Notes: generated by a model from the letters alone, not told the origin. Counted from the first letter of the stretch, positions 1-8,981 are shown. The stretch is DNA of 64,000 bases from Prorocentrum cordatum (GCA_963575745.1 CAUYUJ010009746.1:420799-484798); one strand, 5' to 3'. Numbers and translations are program-made.

Positions 1-62
1 AGGAGGAGGACGAGGAGGAGCAGGAGGAGGAGGAGGAGGAGGAGGAGGAGGAGGAGGAGGAG
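1..62. repeat. AGG microsatellite
   Basis: Near-perfect AGG triplets run from the window edge, with a few CGAGG and CAGG interruptions. The array probably continues upstream of the window. No coding role is implied. Confidence 0.9.
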
Positions 63-1270
63 AGACGGGCGTGGGGGGGAGGAGAAGCGAGGGCGGGGGA
101 CTTCACTGGCGCGCGCGCTTGACGGCTGCCGCCCTGTCCCCCCTGTTCCTCCGCAGCGCTCGCGCGCGCGCGGGCGCTTGCGGCGCGCCCTCTCCGCCGC
201 CTCCCCGGGGCGCGGATGCTGGCGCGATGCCGGCGGACGGCCCGGCGAGCGCGGGGCCTGGGCTCACTGCGGTGGTGCCGCTGGCCGATGGAGGTCGGAC
301 GTCGCCAGCTGTACGCCCGAACCGATCTTGGCCAGGCCCGTCTTGGCCCTGGTGCCGAGGCGGGTGTGTCTCGCAGGGGGACCCAGACATGTTCGGGTCG
401 CGACAAAAAACAAGACGGGAGATGTTTGTTGTCGTTTTCGGCCAGCGCTGCCACTCTTTCCGGCCCTTGCTTGCTTCCCACTAGTTGTTCTGGCCCAGGC
501 GGCCTGATCCCGCTGGTTCGGGTTCGTTTCAGCTCCAACCACTTTTTCCAGTCCTGGCCATTCTGACTTCCATTGAGTTCCCAAGCTCGAGTTTTGCAAG
601 CTTCCTTTGAAAGCGTTCGGAGGTCCGTGCAGATTTCTTGGGACGGCTCCGCATCACCCCTCCCGCGCGCGACAAGCGCGCCAGAGGCGGCGCCACGAAC
701 GGACCCGGCGCCAAGCCAAGAAGACTCTGGTGTTTGCTGGCCGTGCTTGCGGGGTCCTGGCCGGGCCAGGAAGGGTGCCAAGCAGCGCCCTGCTCGCCTC
801 CATGGTGCCCTGGGGCTCTTGGGCCTCGATGGTCTTGCGATGGAGAGACCGACGCTCCCACACCAAGAATCGATGGACGACCTGGGGTCTCAGGGTTGGG
901 TTGCTTGTGGAAGGCTTCTTGTGGACTGGCCTCCACGGTACACCACCGATCCTGGGCCCAGGACGGGCGCGGCCCAGATCGGTGATGGGTGTAGAGCTGC
1001 CGTCGCAGGCGAGGCGCTCGGCTCGCTGGCGGCCCCGAGGTCGAGCAGAGGAGATCTCGCGCGGAGCGTTGTATAGTTCAGAGTTTCGCAGAGGCATCGC
1101 GCCAGGGGCACTTCTTCCATTTCGGCCTCCTGGGGCCTCCGGGGCCTTTTGTTTCGGGCCCTGGGGCCTTCAGACATCGATGCGGGAGGCGCGTGGCCAG
1201 GGTCTCGAGCCCACCAGTGATCATGGGGGCCGATTTTGACCAGACCTTGGTCAGGAATCCAAGATCGAGG
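63..1270. other. GC-rich spacer, no recognised gene
   Basis: Several overlapping open frames exist on both strands, but all read as Arg/Pro/Ala/Gly-rich translations typical of stop-poor GC-rich DNA. No domain, membrane segment or conserved motif was found. Short alternating GC tracts occur near 160-175. I see nothing annotatable here. Confidence 0.6.
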
Positions 1271-1279
1271 TGGGAGAAG

Positions 1280-1486
1280 CACGAGGAGGAGGAGGAACAT
1301 GAGGAGAGGAGGAGGAACAGGAGGAGGAGGAGGAGGAGGAGGAGGAGGAACAGGAACAGGAGGAGGAAGAGGAGGAGGAGGAACATGAGGAGGAGAGGAG
1401 GAGGAGGACAAGGATGAAGAGGGGGAGGAGGAGGAGGAGGAGGAGGAGGAGGAGGAGGAGGAGGAGGAACATGAGTTGGAGGAGGA
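1280..1486. repeat. Imperfect AGG/AGGAAC purine array
   Basis: About 200 bases consist of AGG triplets interspersed with AAC and AAG variants. The plus frame reads poly-Arg/Glu and the minus frame poly-Pro/Ser. These account for the apparent proline-rich ORFs on the minus strand (about 890-2085), which are not genes. Confidence 0.85.
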
Positions 1487-1508
1487 GGAGGAGGGGGGCT
1501 TGGGTGCT

Positions 1509-1612
1509 CACAACGATAAACAGCACAACGATCACAGCGATAACAACGATAACGATAGCGACGATAACAACGATAACAACGATAACAACGATAACGACGA
1601 TACCGATCACAA
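1509..1612. repeat. AACGAT-type microsatellite
   Basis: A degenerate hexamer repeat built from AACGAT, CACGAT and AGCGAT immediately follows the AGG array. Mixed unit order suggests slippage followed by point mutation. Confidence 0.8.
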
Positions 1613-2167
1613 GTTTGGGCCTCTGGGGGCCGGGCAGGGGCCACTCCGCAAGCCCCAGGAGACGAACAATTGGTCCTGGAGGGGCCCTCCAGGACCAGCG
1701 GGCGGGGTGGGGTGCTCTCGGGGAGCGTCGGGGGGGTGAGCTCGCTGTGGGCAGTGGTGTGTCTCGAGAGTGCGTGTGGTGTCGAGAGCGGGGGCCTCGA
1801 AGGGGGGGACAGGACAGGACAGGAACCGCTCGGCGAGATCCATCGACTGCTGCACGACTCATGAAGAGCAGTGGACCTCAGGCGGAAAGGTCTCCACATC
1901 AAGAGACACGTAGCACGAATGCCAACCCTCTTCCCCTGCAGGAGAGGGGGACAGGAAGAGGGGGAGCAGGGAGAGGAGCGGAAGCCACGAGAGCGGCTCG
2001 AGACAGCCAAGCGGGCCCACACATACACGTGAACAAAACTGCACTGGATGGCCCTGGCTGCCGAACCCTCGCGGACGGCACCCACGTCGCGAGGCAGACA
2101 CTCCGTGTGTAGAGCACTGTCACCCGAAGCGCCAGAGGCAGCGGCGCCGTTGCGACAAACAATTATG

Positions 2168-2204
2168 GTCCCTCCTCCTCCTCCTCCTCCTCCTCCTCCT
2201 CCTC
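2168..2204. repeat. TCC microsatellite
   Basis: Twelve consecutive TCC triplets lie at the downstream end (in minus-strand reading) of an exon-like minus-strand segment. Confidence 0.9.
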
Positions 2205-2214
2205 GTTGAAAACT

Positions 2215-2395
2215 TGAGCCCCAGAGCTCATCGGTCGCCGCCCCCTTGCCGGCGTCGACGGTGGCGAGGTCGGCGCCGCTCTGGCCCTGGGAGGTTCGGT
2301 CGAGCAGCTGCTGGGCCTGGCGCTCGAGGGAGCCGCGCGGGGCGCGGCCGAGCTTACGGACAGCGCCACTGGTGGTCAGGAGCGCGTCGATAACG
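2215..2395 (-). pseudogene. Exon-like fragment, unrecognised gene, duplicated 5' part
   Basis: The minus strand reads an amphipathic, protein-like stretch: LLTTSGAVRKLG, then APRGSLERQAQQLLD, then RTSQGQSGADLATVDAGKG and ATDELWGS. Its first part, from about 2395 back to 2298, is repeated upstream (in minus-strand order) at 2692-2595 with only 4 mismatches in 98 bases. The composition is unlike the Arg/Pro shadow ORFs around it. Together with 2595-2739 and 2846-3209 it may be the remains of a multi-exon host gene, or a piece of a mobile element. I do not recognise the family and no function is proposed. Confidence 0.35.
2298..2395. repeat. 98-bp direct repeat, copy 1, flanking a MITE
   Basis: It matches 2595-2692 at 94 of 98 positions by eye. 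The inverted-repeat element at 2396-2589 sits exactly between the copies. A 98-bp flank is far longer than a normal transposon target duplication, so this is either a tandem duplication split by the element or a duplicated splice-site region. Confidence 0.9.
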
Positions 2396-2589
2396 TTATG
2401 TCGGGCGTGTCCCCCTACAGGGGGATTGTCGACGAAAAAGTAAGAATGCCCAACAATATTCCAAAAAGGTCAAAAATATTCAAAACATAATCCCCAGACT
2501 AGGTTTGGAGTATTTTTTGACCATTGTTGGGTTTTTTTGGGGGTTATTTTTCATGGAAGATCCCCCTGTAGGGGACACGCCCGACATAA
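2396..2589. mobile_element. MITE-like element, family 1, copy 1
   Basis: A 194-bp AT-richer insert begins TTATGTCGGGCGTGTCCCCC and ends with its reverse complement, GGGGACACGCCCGACATAA. The terminal inverted repeats are about 29 bp with one single-base indel. The interior contains poly-T and AATATTC motifs and no coding capacity. A second, diverged copy with matching ends and a matching internal TTCAAAACATA block is at 61283-61433, so this is a dispersed non-autonomous family. No clear short target duplication was found. Confidence 0.8.
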
Positions 2590-2594
2590 GATTA

Positions 2595-2739
2595 GGTCGA
2601 GCAGCTGCTGGGCCTGGCGCTCGAGGGAGCCGCGCGGTGCGCGGCCGAGCTCACGGACAGCGCCACTGGTGGTCAGGAGCGCGTTGATGACGTCCTCAAG
2701 AGTACAGTCGACGCGCCTAGTAAGGGCGCGGGTCTTCAT
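2595..2739 (-). pseudogene. Exon-like fragment, unrecognised gene
   Basis: The minus strand reads MKTRALTRRVDCTLEDVIN followed by ALLTTSGAVRELG and SLERQAQQLLDLI. The C-terminal two thirds is the 98-bp repeat shared with 2298-2395. If the fragments are exons of one gene, this one precedes the 2215-2395 copy and the MITE lies in an intron. No clean GT-AG pair could be placed that keeps the frame, so the exon interpretation is tentative. Confidence 0.35.
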
Positions 2740-2845
2740 CTAGGGTACCCTTGTGTCCTTGCCTCTGAGGCCCGTCCTTGCCATTATCACTGGTCGCCCG
2801 CCGCCCTAAAAAAACCCAACTTCGGCCTCCAAGGGTCTTGCGTCC

Positions 2846-3209
2846 TTATCACCCGTCCTTAATACACGTTTTGACTGTATTCTTGTCGGCTTCCGTCAAC
2901 CCCGGGGTCCGCAGGAGCTTGAAGAAGAGCTTCCGGCGGTCCGACTTGAAGGTCTGCTGGCAGACGCAGCGCCCGACCACTTGTTGAATGTGCGGGCTCG
3001 CAGGCGAAAGCCCTTGCATGAAAGCCTCAGTGGTCTTCTTTTGATCCTGGTCGCCGTGGCTGTGCGGCGCCAGCAGGAGAGCTGGAGCCAACCTCCAAGG
3101 CAAGAACTATCGTAATTAACAGACTCTTCCACAGCTCCTTCCGTATTGCATCGAATTGCGCTTCGGTCAATTCCAGGACTTCTAGCTCGCGACGCGAAGG
3201 TTCGGACAC
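2846..3209 (-). pseudogene. Protein-like minus-strand fragments, unrecognised
   Basis: Two neighbouring reading frames look like real protein. One begins SEPSRRELEVLELTEAQFDA and continues IRKELWKSLL (about 3209-3120). A second runs TTEAFMQGLSPASPHIQQVV and on through CVCQQTFKSDRRKLFFKLL to a stop near 2849. They are in different frames, so either an intron or a frameshift separates them. Lysine and acidic content is much higher than in the surrounding shadow ORFs. I do not recognise a family. A possible donor, GG followed by GTGATAAGG, lies at the end of the second piece. Confidence 0.4.
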
Positions 3210-3293
3210 TCGACGGCGCCCGGCAACCGCATGTAGATCTTAATGAACGGCAGAGTGCCCTCCTTGAAAACCGGGCTTTGCAAGCTTAGTCGC

Positions 3294-3640
3294 TCATTCG
3301 TCCCGATCGAGCACGAAAGGGCTAGGTGCCCGAAGCCTGCGTCTCTTGGCCCCCAGGCCCTTGCCCGAGAGGAGGCGGGTGAGTCGGCAGGAAAGTGAGA
3401 AGTCATGACGACTCAGCGCGTCCTTCAAATCCTCCCTCCACGCAGCCCTCTTTCTCCTGTACTCGCTGCGCCGATGCTGGCGGATGGTCCGTGAGCACGC
3501 CTGGATGTCTGCGTGCAACGCCTGCGCATGATCAGACGTGCAGCCGAGAGCCACCAACTGCCGTGCAGCCGCTCTCTTCTCGCAAGCGTGTCGCACTTGC
3601 ACTGGCTCAGGGGGACGCATGCCGGGAGGGGCCTGGACGA
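3294..3640 (-). pseudogene. LINE ORF linker between endonuclease and RT, relic
   Basis: The minus-strand frame encodes a basic helical region: AALHADIQACSRTIRQH-type sequence, RRKRAAWREDLKDALSRHD, then LLSGKGLGAKRRRLRAPSP. In dinoflagellate-type LINE polyproteins a basic R/K-rich segment with a 'W..A..LSG...GPKRR' pattern lies between the AP endonuclease and the reverse transcriptase. It directly follows the endonuclease relic in the same orientation, which supports one decayed element truncated before its RT. Several frame changes make it non-functional. Confidence 0.55.
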
Positions 3641-4421
3641 ACTATTGTTTCCTCGCCTGCAGAAGTGCAGAGTTGAGCATGTCGAAAACATCATCCGGGG
3701 CGACCTGCTGAGCGGCGCCGCCAACGCTATCGACATGTGGCAGACGGGCCTCCACAGCATCAAGAAAATCAGCACGACACGTATCATGCTTAACCGCGGA
3801 GCTGAGTTTGTCATGGTCCCAATGCACGCGAGGCAGTCGTTGGTTCCCATGGCGAGCTGGTCCTCCATGGGTCCCTTGCTCGCCGTATTGCAGCTCCAGA
3901 TCAGCTTTTAAGACGGCTGGTCGATGTTCCCAGCGCCCGGGGAGCTCGGGGCATACATTCTGGAGCCGATCGCACAGCGGCAGGGCGGCACCGGCGATCG
4001 ATTCACACGTAGTCGACCGTGCTGGTGGACACCCCATTGTTGCTGTAGAAGGTCGACGGGTTGACAAAAAGAAAAAAGCGTTGGTGGCGGCAAGAGCGTG
4101 GTCCTCAAGCAGTGTAGCGAGCACGCGGCCAGGAGAGTCGAGCGTGCCAGTAGCGCAATCCCCAACAGCAGCAGAATCCATACGTACTCTGTGAAATCCC
4201 ACGTGCTCCCAGCCGACATGCGCGTTCGAGTCGGTGCAGAAAATCGCCACTGGGCGCCCTCCTTTTGGAGCACGCTGGCCCGCCGAGCAGGTCGAGACTT
4301 CTCTGCACCAAGCTTTGTATGAGGTGGGATCGTTCCACCGGATACACGCCCGTCGTTGACAGTAGCTAATTTTGGATTCCCAGATCCCAATCTGCTTTAC
4401 GCGCCTTCCTGTTTCAATCAT
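3641..4421 (-). pseudogene. LINE AP-endonuclease domain, decayed
   Basis: The minus strand shows a C-terminal exonuclease/endonuclease/phosphatase fold: CTDSNAHVGWEHVG (the family's GDxNAHVG motif), then GRVLATLLEDHALAATNAFF (typical 'G..L...L..H.L.ATNTFF'). The conserved SNNGVSTSTVDYV-like segment follows in another frame and ends in a stop. This domain nicks target DNA in LINE retrotransposition. At least one frameshift and one stop show it is dead. The upstream N-terminal half of the endonuclease is missing, and the linker continues to about 3294. Confidence 0.7.
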
Positions 4422-4731
4422 GGTTATGTTGGGATGTTTTTTGGCGGTGGGCGCAAACCTAATCTACTTCTTGGGCTTGGTTGTTACTTCCTTGGATGAC
4501 GTTGGTTGTTTCTGGTGGTTTTCGTTTGTCCGTCGGTTGTTCTTGTTTGTGTGGCGCAACCACCAACCAACAACACATCAACCCTGGCACGCTTCACGCG
4601 GGCGACGGCGATCCGGCCAGCGAGCTTCCCGGTCGGCGGAGACCACGTCCTTTTGGCGGAGGCCCTGCTATAAAGTGCCTGCGGCTGAGGAGCGAGGCGA
4701 GGCCAGTGCAGCGTTGCCGGCGGCTGGGGCG
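4422..4731. other. Spacer with GTTGG-rich segment
   Basis: A T- and G-rich stretch (about 4420-4560) with repeated GGTTG motifs is followed by GC-rich sequence. A short hydrophobic ORF reads through it, but it has no recognisable features. I see no gene. Confidence 0.5.
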
Positions 4732-4836
4732 ATGATGGGCCTGCATTCCACCATCACCACCTTAAGTTGGAGGGGGAGGGGGTCCTCCTTCCCCCCTCCA
4801 ACTTATGGTGGTGGTGGTGGAAAACAGGCCCATCAT
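4732..4836. mobile_element. Foldback element FB-GGT, copy 1
   Basis: Long inverted repeats: ATGATGGGCCTG, then (CCA)n, then AAGTTGGAGGGGGAGGG on the left, and the complement ending AAAACAGGCCCATCAT on the right, enclosing a very short loop. Two further copies with the same arms but different purine loops are at 17271-17438 and 24387-24536. No coding capacity. The whole unit could fold into a hairpin in single-stranded form. Confidence 0.85.
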
Positions 4837-5339
4837 GCGAAGCACATGATGGTGAGAGGTACACCATTCCTGGTTGGAGTCTCCTTTCCAACCTGTCCCG
4901 ACCAAGTAGCCTTGAGTAGCGCAGCGCCGCGTTCGTGAAATGTCGTCGAGACGGCCTGCCTCCTGTAAGCCTGAGCTCTGCGGGTTGTGCACGACGAAAG
5001 ACTGCATCCAAGGCATGGAGGGCGGCGCCGAAGGGTTAGCAACGGGAAGTGGTGACAAGAACCATCGATACGACACAGTATCGCGTGATATAGGACATGT
5101 GGCAGGCTCGGCAGCACGGCTCGAGCCCCCGAGGGGGGGGGTGGGAGCCCACACCTCCGACGTCGTGACTTTTCTCAGCGTGGACCCCTGGAGGTCCCGA
5201 CACCCTTCCCCGGGACCTGGCGTTTCATCCAGAGCCGTCTTCTGCCGGCCCTGGGGCCCAGTGAGGGCCCTTGGAGGCGGGACGCGGCCCAAAGCCGCGC
5301 GTCGCGATTCTTCACGACGACGCGAGGAGGTGGGTGGGG

Positions 5340-5518
5340 TACAGTGCCGTTTTTAATGCATGCTCCGCGTGCGGGTGATGTATTCAAAATGCAGGGATTT
5401 AGTGGTAAAAACAACGATGAGTTCGTGCGTAAATTTGTTCAGAAGTTCGTCATGTATTACAGATCCGATACTTCTAAGCATCCCATGTCTTTAAAAAACT
5501 GCCCTGTAGGGTGGTGCG
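5340..5518. mobile_element. MITE, Tc1/mariner-like ends, copy A
   Basis: The element begins TACAGTGCCGTTTTTAATGC and ends AAAAAACTGCCCTGTA, imperfect terminal inverted repeats of about 18 bp bounded by TA. The AT-rich interior (ATGTATTCAAAATGCAGGGA, then AAACAACGATGAGTTC) is shared with copies at 62509-62675 and 56958-57039. TA borders are those expected of Tc1/mariner-mobilised elements; the assignment is inference. Confidence 0.75.
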
Positions 5519-5549
5519 GGGCCGGGTTGGGGAGGGGGTGAACGAGCTG

Positions 5550-5569
5550 AGTGGGGGGGGGGGGGGGGG
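5550..5569. repeat. G homopolymer
   Basis: A run of about 18 G lies just downstream of the MITE, at the start of a GC-rich spacer (5570-5880) in which no gene was recognised. Confidence 0.8.
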
Positions 5570-5900
5570 GAGAGGCGGCCGGGGTGCCCCCCGCCGCCCC
5601 TGACGCTACGAGCGTGTGCGCTCGGCAGCCTGCGCAAAAAAAAAAGCCGGGGTGCCCCCCAGGCCGTCGAGACGCGAGCCGGGGCGAGAGGCCGGCGGAG
5701 AGGGGGGATCGGGGCCCGCTGGGGGCCCCACGTCGCGAGCAAGGAGCCTCGCGGCGTCGGAGGCCCGGGGTGGTCGAGGGGGTGCCGAGGGGGGGATGCG
5801 TCGGCGGTCGATGCGCTCTCGGGAGGGGCGGGGGCCCGGGGTCTGTTGCTGCAGATGCTCGTCTTGGGGGGCCGTCCTGCGGCCCACCTGGCGGATCTGT

Positions 5901-5980
5901 TTGACTCAAGTTCGACTCGAGTTCGGCTCAAGTTCGGCTCAGGTTCGACTCAGGTTCGACTCAGGTTCGACTCGAGATGG
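5901..5980. repeat. 12-bp repeat AGGTTCGACTC
   Basis: Six to seven degenerate tandem copies of a GTTCGACTC/GTTCGGCTC unit. Similar TTCGA-rich units recur at 15600-15700, 23930-24056 and 59120-61715. Confidence 0.8.
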
Positions 5981-6114
5981 GCTCGAATCGACGGTCGTTT
6001 GACGCAGCTCCGACGCACGAGTGGAGCGAGTGTCTCCAGGAAGGTCCCCAGAATGAGCATCCAACTCTCGGGAGGGGCGAGGACCATCTGGGTCTGTTGT
6101 TTTCGCCGAGCGTC

Positions 6115-6172
6115 TCTCTCTCTCTATTTGTTCTCTCTCTCTCTCTTTCTCTCGCTCCCTCGCTCTCTTGAG
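6115..6172. repeat. CT-rich microsatellite
   Basis: TCTCTCTCTC tracts broken by TATTTG and GCTCCC. A second, shorter copy of the same type is at 6320-6350. Confidence 0.8.
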
Positions 6173-6420
6173 ATGAAACATCACACGCCTTTCGTTACCC
6201 TTGACAACTGTTAGTCATAAAAGGCGAGGCGCCCCAGAACACCCTGAGACGAGGGTGGGACACTTAATTCATTTTAATCGCACCACAAGACATATGATGT
6301 TCTACATCAGCCGAGCATCTTTCCCCTCTCTCCTCTCTCTTTCTCTCTTTCCTGAGGATCGTCACCTGCCAGCTGGGCTGGGAGGAGAAGAAAGAGGAGA
6401 AGGATGTGGATAGATAAATG

Positions 6421-6478
6421 ATGACGATTGTAACGGCTGCTGCTGCTGCAGATGATCGTAACGATGGCAATGCTGACA

Positions 6479-6528
<50 letters not shown>

Positions 6529-6764
6529 GGTGGTGATGATGATGATGATGATGATGATGCTGATGATGATGATGCTGTTGCTGATGAAGATGATGATGCT
6601 GCTGATGATGATGCTGCTAATGATGCTGATGATGCTGATTGTGATGATGATGCTGATGTTGGTGCTGATGATGGTGCTGCTAATAATGATGATGACGATG
6701 ATGACGACAATGATGCTGCTGATGATGACGACGACGATGATGATGATGGTGACGATGATGATGC

Positions 6765-6817
<53 letters not shown>

Positions 6818-6990
6818 ATGATTATGGTGATGCTGCTGATGATAACAACAATGATGACGCTGCTGGTGATGATGATGATGCTTACGATGATGACGACGAT
6901 GCTGATGGTGGTGATGATGATGGTGGTGATTACGATGGTGATGGTGAAGCTGCTGCTAATAATGATGATGACGAGGAGGAGGATGATGGT
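6421..6990. repeat. GAT/GCT trinucleotide array
   Basis: About 570 bases of GAT triplets with GCT, GGT and GAC variants. The plus frame translates as poly-Asp and the other frames as poly-Met or poly-Ile. The open frames are a by-product of the repeat. Confidence 0.95.
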
Positions 6991-7226
6991 GGTGGAGTTT
7001 GTGATGGTGATGCAAGACGCGCGAAGCAACAATCCTCGACCGTAGACTCAGGTGTCTGCTCGTATGTACTTCTGGGGCCGACCCTGGATATTGGCTTTCC
7101 TGGCGCTTGAAGCGCGCCAGGGGCGACGCCGGAGTCGCCGGCATGGGTCCAGCGCGGATCCGAGATATCCGTTCGGACTTCGAAATCTTGCGGAGAAGCT
7201 GGCAACTGTGAAAGTGAGAGCGTCAA

Positions 7227-7277
7227 ATTGTTGCTCTGGAGCTTTATCAGTGTCTTCATCGGACCGCAGCTCGCTCT
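7227..7277 (+). repeat. Element 1 terminal repeat A1
   Basis: It starts ATTGTTGCTCTGGAGCTTTA and ends at GCTCGCTCT. It is identical to A2 at 13843-13893. Sequence similarity stops abruptly on both sides, which fixes the left end of the element. Confidence 0.9.
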
Positions 7278-7292
7278 GGTTCTAGCCATTGT

Positions 7293-7787
7293 ATGGCGGA
7301 GCCAGGTGCCGCGCGCCCCCACCTCGGCGCTGGGCCGATCGTCCTCGCGGCGGCGGCGGCAGGCGCTGGGCGCTGGTCACACTTCCTCGAGGGGGTCGAC
7401 TGGCGCGACTGGTGGGCCCTCGCGCCCCAGCCTGCACCCAAGTACGGGCACGTGCCCGACTGCCCGGAGTGCCCGCCCTGCCAGAGCGTGGTCTCCATCG
7501 ACGACGACTTCCTGGCGCGGATCCCCTGGGACTGGGTGGACCGGCTTGTCTTCTTGCTGGCCGGGCTTGGGCTCGGCAGGGTGCGCCTGGGCTGTACGTG
7601 CAGCAGGCGTGCGTCGCGGCGGTCGGTCCCGCCGCACGATCACTACGACAACGAGGACTACTTGCACGCCGGGTTTGGCCCCGGCGCGCGAGCGGGCATC
7701 TCCACTCCGTCTACACCGCCCTCGGCCAGCTCGGCCGTCTGGCGTCCTCGTCGGTCTCCTCCTCGTGTTCTGCCTGCTCCTGAGTGA
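7293..7787 (+). CDS. Element 1 ORF0, Cys/Pro-motif protein
   Basis: This 164-aa ORF starts at the first ATG after repeat A1. It has an Ala/Gly-rich N-terminus, a Trp-rich stretch (WRDWWALAP), a CPECPPC cluster near residues 57-63, an acidic IDDDFLARIPWDW segment, a short hydrophobic run (LVFLLAGLGLG) and a second Cys pair. Its TGA shares one base with the ATG of ORF1 (TGATG), an arrangement compatible with termination-reinitiation. Element 2 carries a similar Pro/Cys cluster (PPCPAAPACPSSPAC) at the N-terminus of its single ORF1, so ORF0 may be the split-off N-terminus of the Gag-like protein. Its function is unknown. Confidence 0.55.
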   Translation: MAEPGAARPHLGAGPIVLAAAAAGAGRWSHFLEGVDWRDWWALAPQPAPKYGHVPDCPECPPCQSVVSIDDDFLARIPWDWVDRLVFLLAGLGLGRVRLGCTCSRRASRRSVPPHDHYDNEDYLHAGFGPGARAGISTPSTPPSASSAVWRPRRSPPRVLPAPE

Positions 7788-8932
7788 TGGCCAACGCCGC
7801 CGACTTCAGAGGGCTGGACATTGTGGAGCCTCAGATTGCGGTGTACTTCCCCGAGGATGCGAACGAGAATTGGCACACCAGGATCCTGCTCGAGAAGTTG
7901 AACGATCAGGGGCGATGGGTCGTGGCCACGCCCGACGGCGACATCCAGGTCATCGACTTAGCCCAGTTTCGAGTCTTGCCGATCCCTCGGAACGCTCCAG
8001 CGCCAGTGCGCCTCCGCAACAATCACTACCACTTCGGGGATGTGAACGAGGAGACGCTGGCGGGCTGGCACCGGGCGGCCCGTCAGTTGGCTGTGGTGCT
8101 CGGAGGTGTGGCTGCGGTCGCTGCGGGGAACGCGGAGGCCAAGTGGTACTACTCCGACACGGCGGACGAGGAGTTCGGCGAGGCGGTGGAGGACGCGGTG
8201 CTGGCGAACCCGGCTGGCTTCATCAACCGAGATGCGAAGGGGGTGGTGGAGGTCCGCGACGCCGGGGGCGAGCACCACTGGCGCTTCGTGGAGCGGGTGT
8301 CCCGCACGGACTACACGGACTGGCTCAACGAGAAGCGGAACGGCCCTGGACGGGATCCCCGCATCCTGCCTCTCGAGCGGGACGCGGCCGGCCGACGGCA
8401 CCTCCTGCTTTGGGATGCCATGGCGGTCATGACCCCGTTCAAGCCGAAGCCGCCCGACGACTGGCCGTTCCGCGGGCCCTCGGCGTGCGCCGAGCTGTTC
8501 GCTGCGATTCGGGGGTCGGGGCACGACATTGGTTCTTACCACGACTTCTACCTCGCGAGCTCCGGCCTCTCGCCCGAGCATCCCGTGGCCCACAAGCACC
8601 GCGACCTCTTGATCGTCGTGCACCACCTCCTCTCCTACGACCAGGTGAATGGTCAGCAGAGTGCCGGCGCGGAGGCAGCCGCCCGACTCGTCCTTCAGAT
8701 CCATGCCGCCGCGATGAGGAATGCGAAGGCACCGGACTTCCGAGGCGCGGGGGTGATGGTCCACAGCAGCCTTGCCACGGGAGGCTCCACCATGGTGGGC
8801 GACTTCGCGAAGTGGACCGCCGAGGAGCAGAAGACGGAGGCCTTCACCATGAAGCAGCACCGCCTCTACGCGGAGGAGCTCGTCAACGCCTCGAAGGCCC
8901 CCCAGCCCAGGAAGGGCGACGGGGGGAAGTGA
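7787..8932 (+). CDS. Element 1 ORF1, Gag-like protein
   Basis: 381 aa, from the ATG overlapping the ORF0 stop. It has normal, acidic amino-acid composition and is clearly the used frame. It contains LLLWDAMAVMTP, DDWPFRGPSACAELF, HHLLSYDQVNGQQSAGAEAAARLV and a basic C-terminus (KAPQPRKGDGGK). A matching series, in the same order, occurs in ORF1 of element 2 (LAWREAVPMM, GWPLDGPRTLL, RHLGCWDQVN, GAELATRQAQ), which shows the two proteins are homologous. By position it should be the structural, RNA-binding Gag equivalent, but no zinc knuckle is visible. ORF2 begins 49 bases after its stop, in the +1 frame. Confidence 0.8.
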   Translation: MANAADFRGLDIVEPQIAVYFPEDANENWHTRILLEKLNDQGRWVVATPDGDIQVIDLAQFRVLPIPRNAPAPVRLRNNHYHFGDVNEETLAGWHRAARQLAVVLGGVAAVAAGNAEAKWYYSDTADEEFGEAVEDAVLANPAGFINRDAKGVVEVRDAGGEHHWRFVERVSRTDYTDWLNEKRNGPGRDPRILPLERDAAGRRHLLLWDAMAVMTPFKPKPPDDWPFRGPSACAELFAAIRGSGHDIGSYHDFYLASSGLSPEHPVAHKHRDLLIVVHHLLSYDQVNGQQSAGAEAAARLVLQIHAAAMRNAKAPDFRGAGVMVHSSLATGGSTMVGDFAKWTAEEQKTEAFTMKQHRLYAEELVNASKAPQPRKGDGGK

Positions 8933-8981
8933 TCATCGATCGGTCCTGGCAGGAGGAGGCCGCCCCACCGTGCTGGTCGGG

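Noticed and set aside
1078-2085. 335-aa proline/serine-rich minus ORF
   Set aside because: It reads straight through the AGG and AACGAT arrays, and the rest is Arg/Pro-rich shadow sequence.
6418-7110. Long poly-Asp/poly-Met open frames
   Set aside because: They are translations of the GAT trinucleotide array in every frame; no non-repetitive coding sequence.
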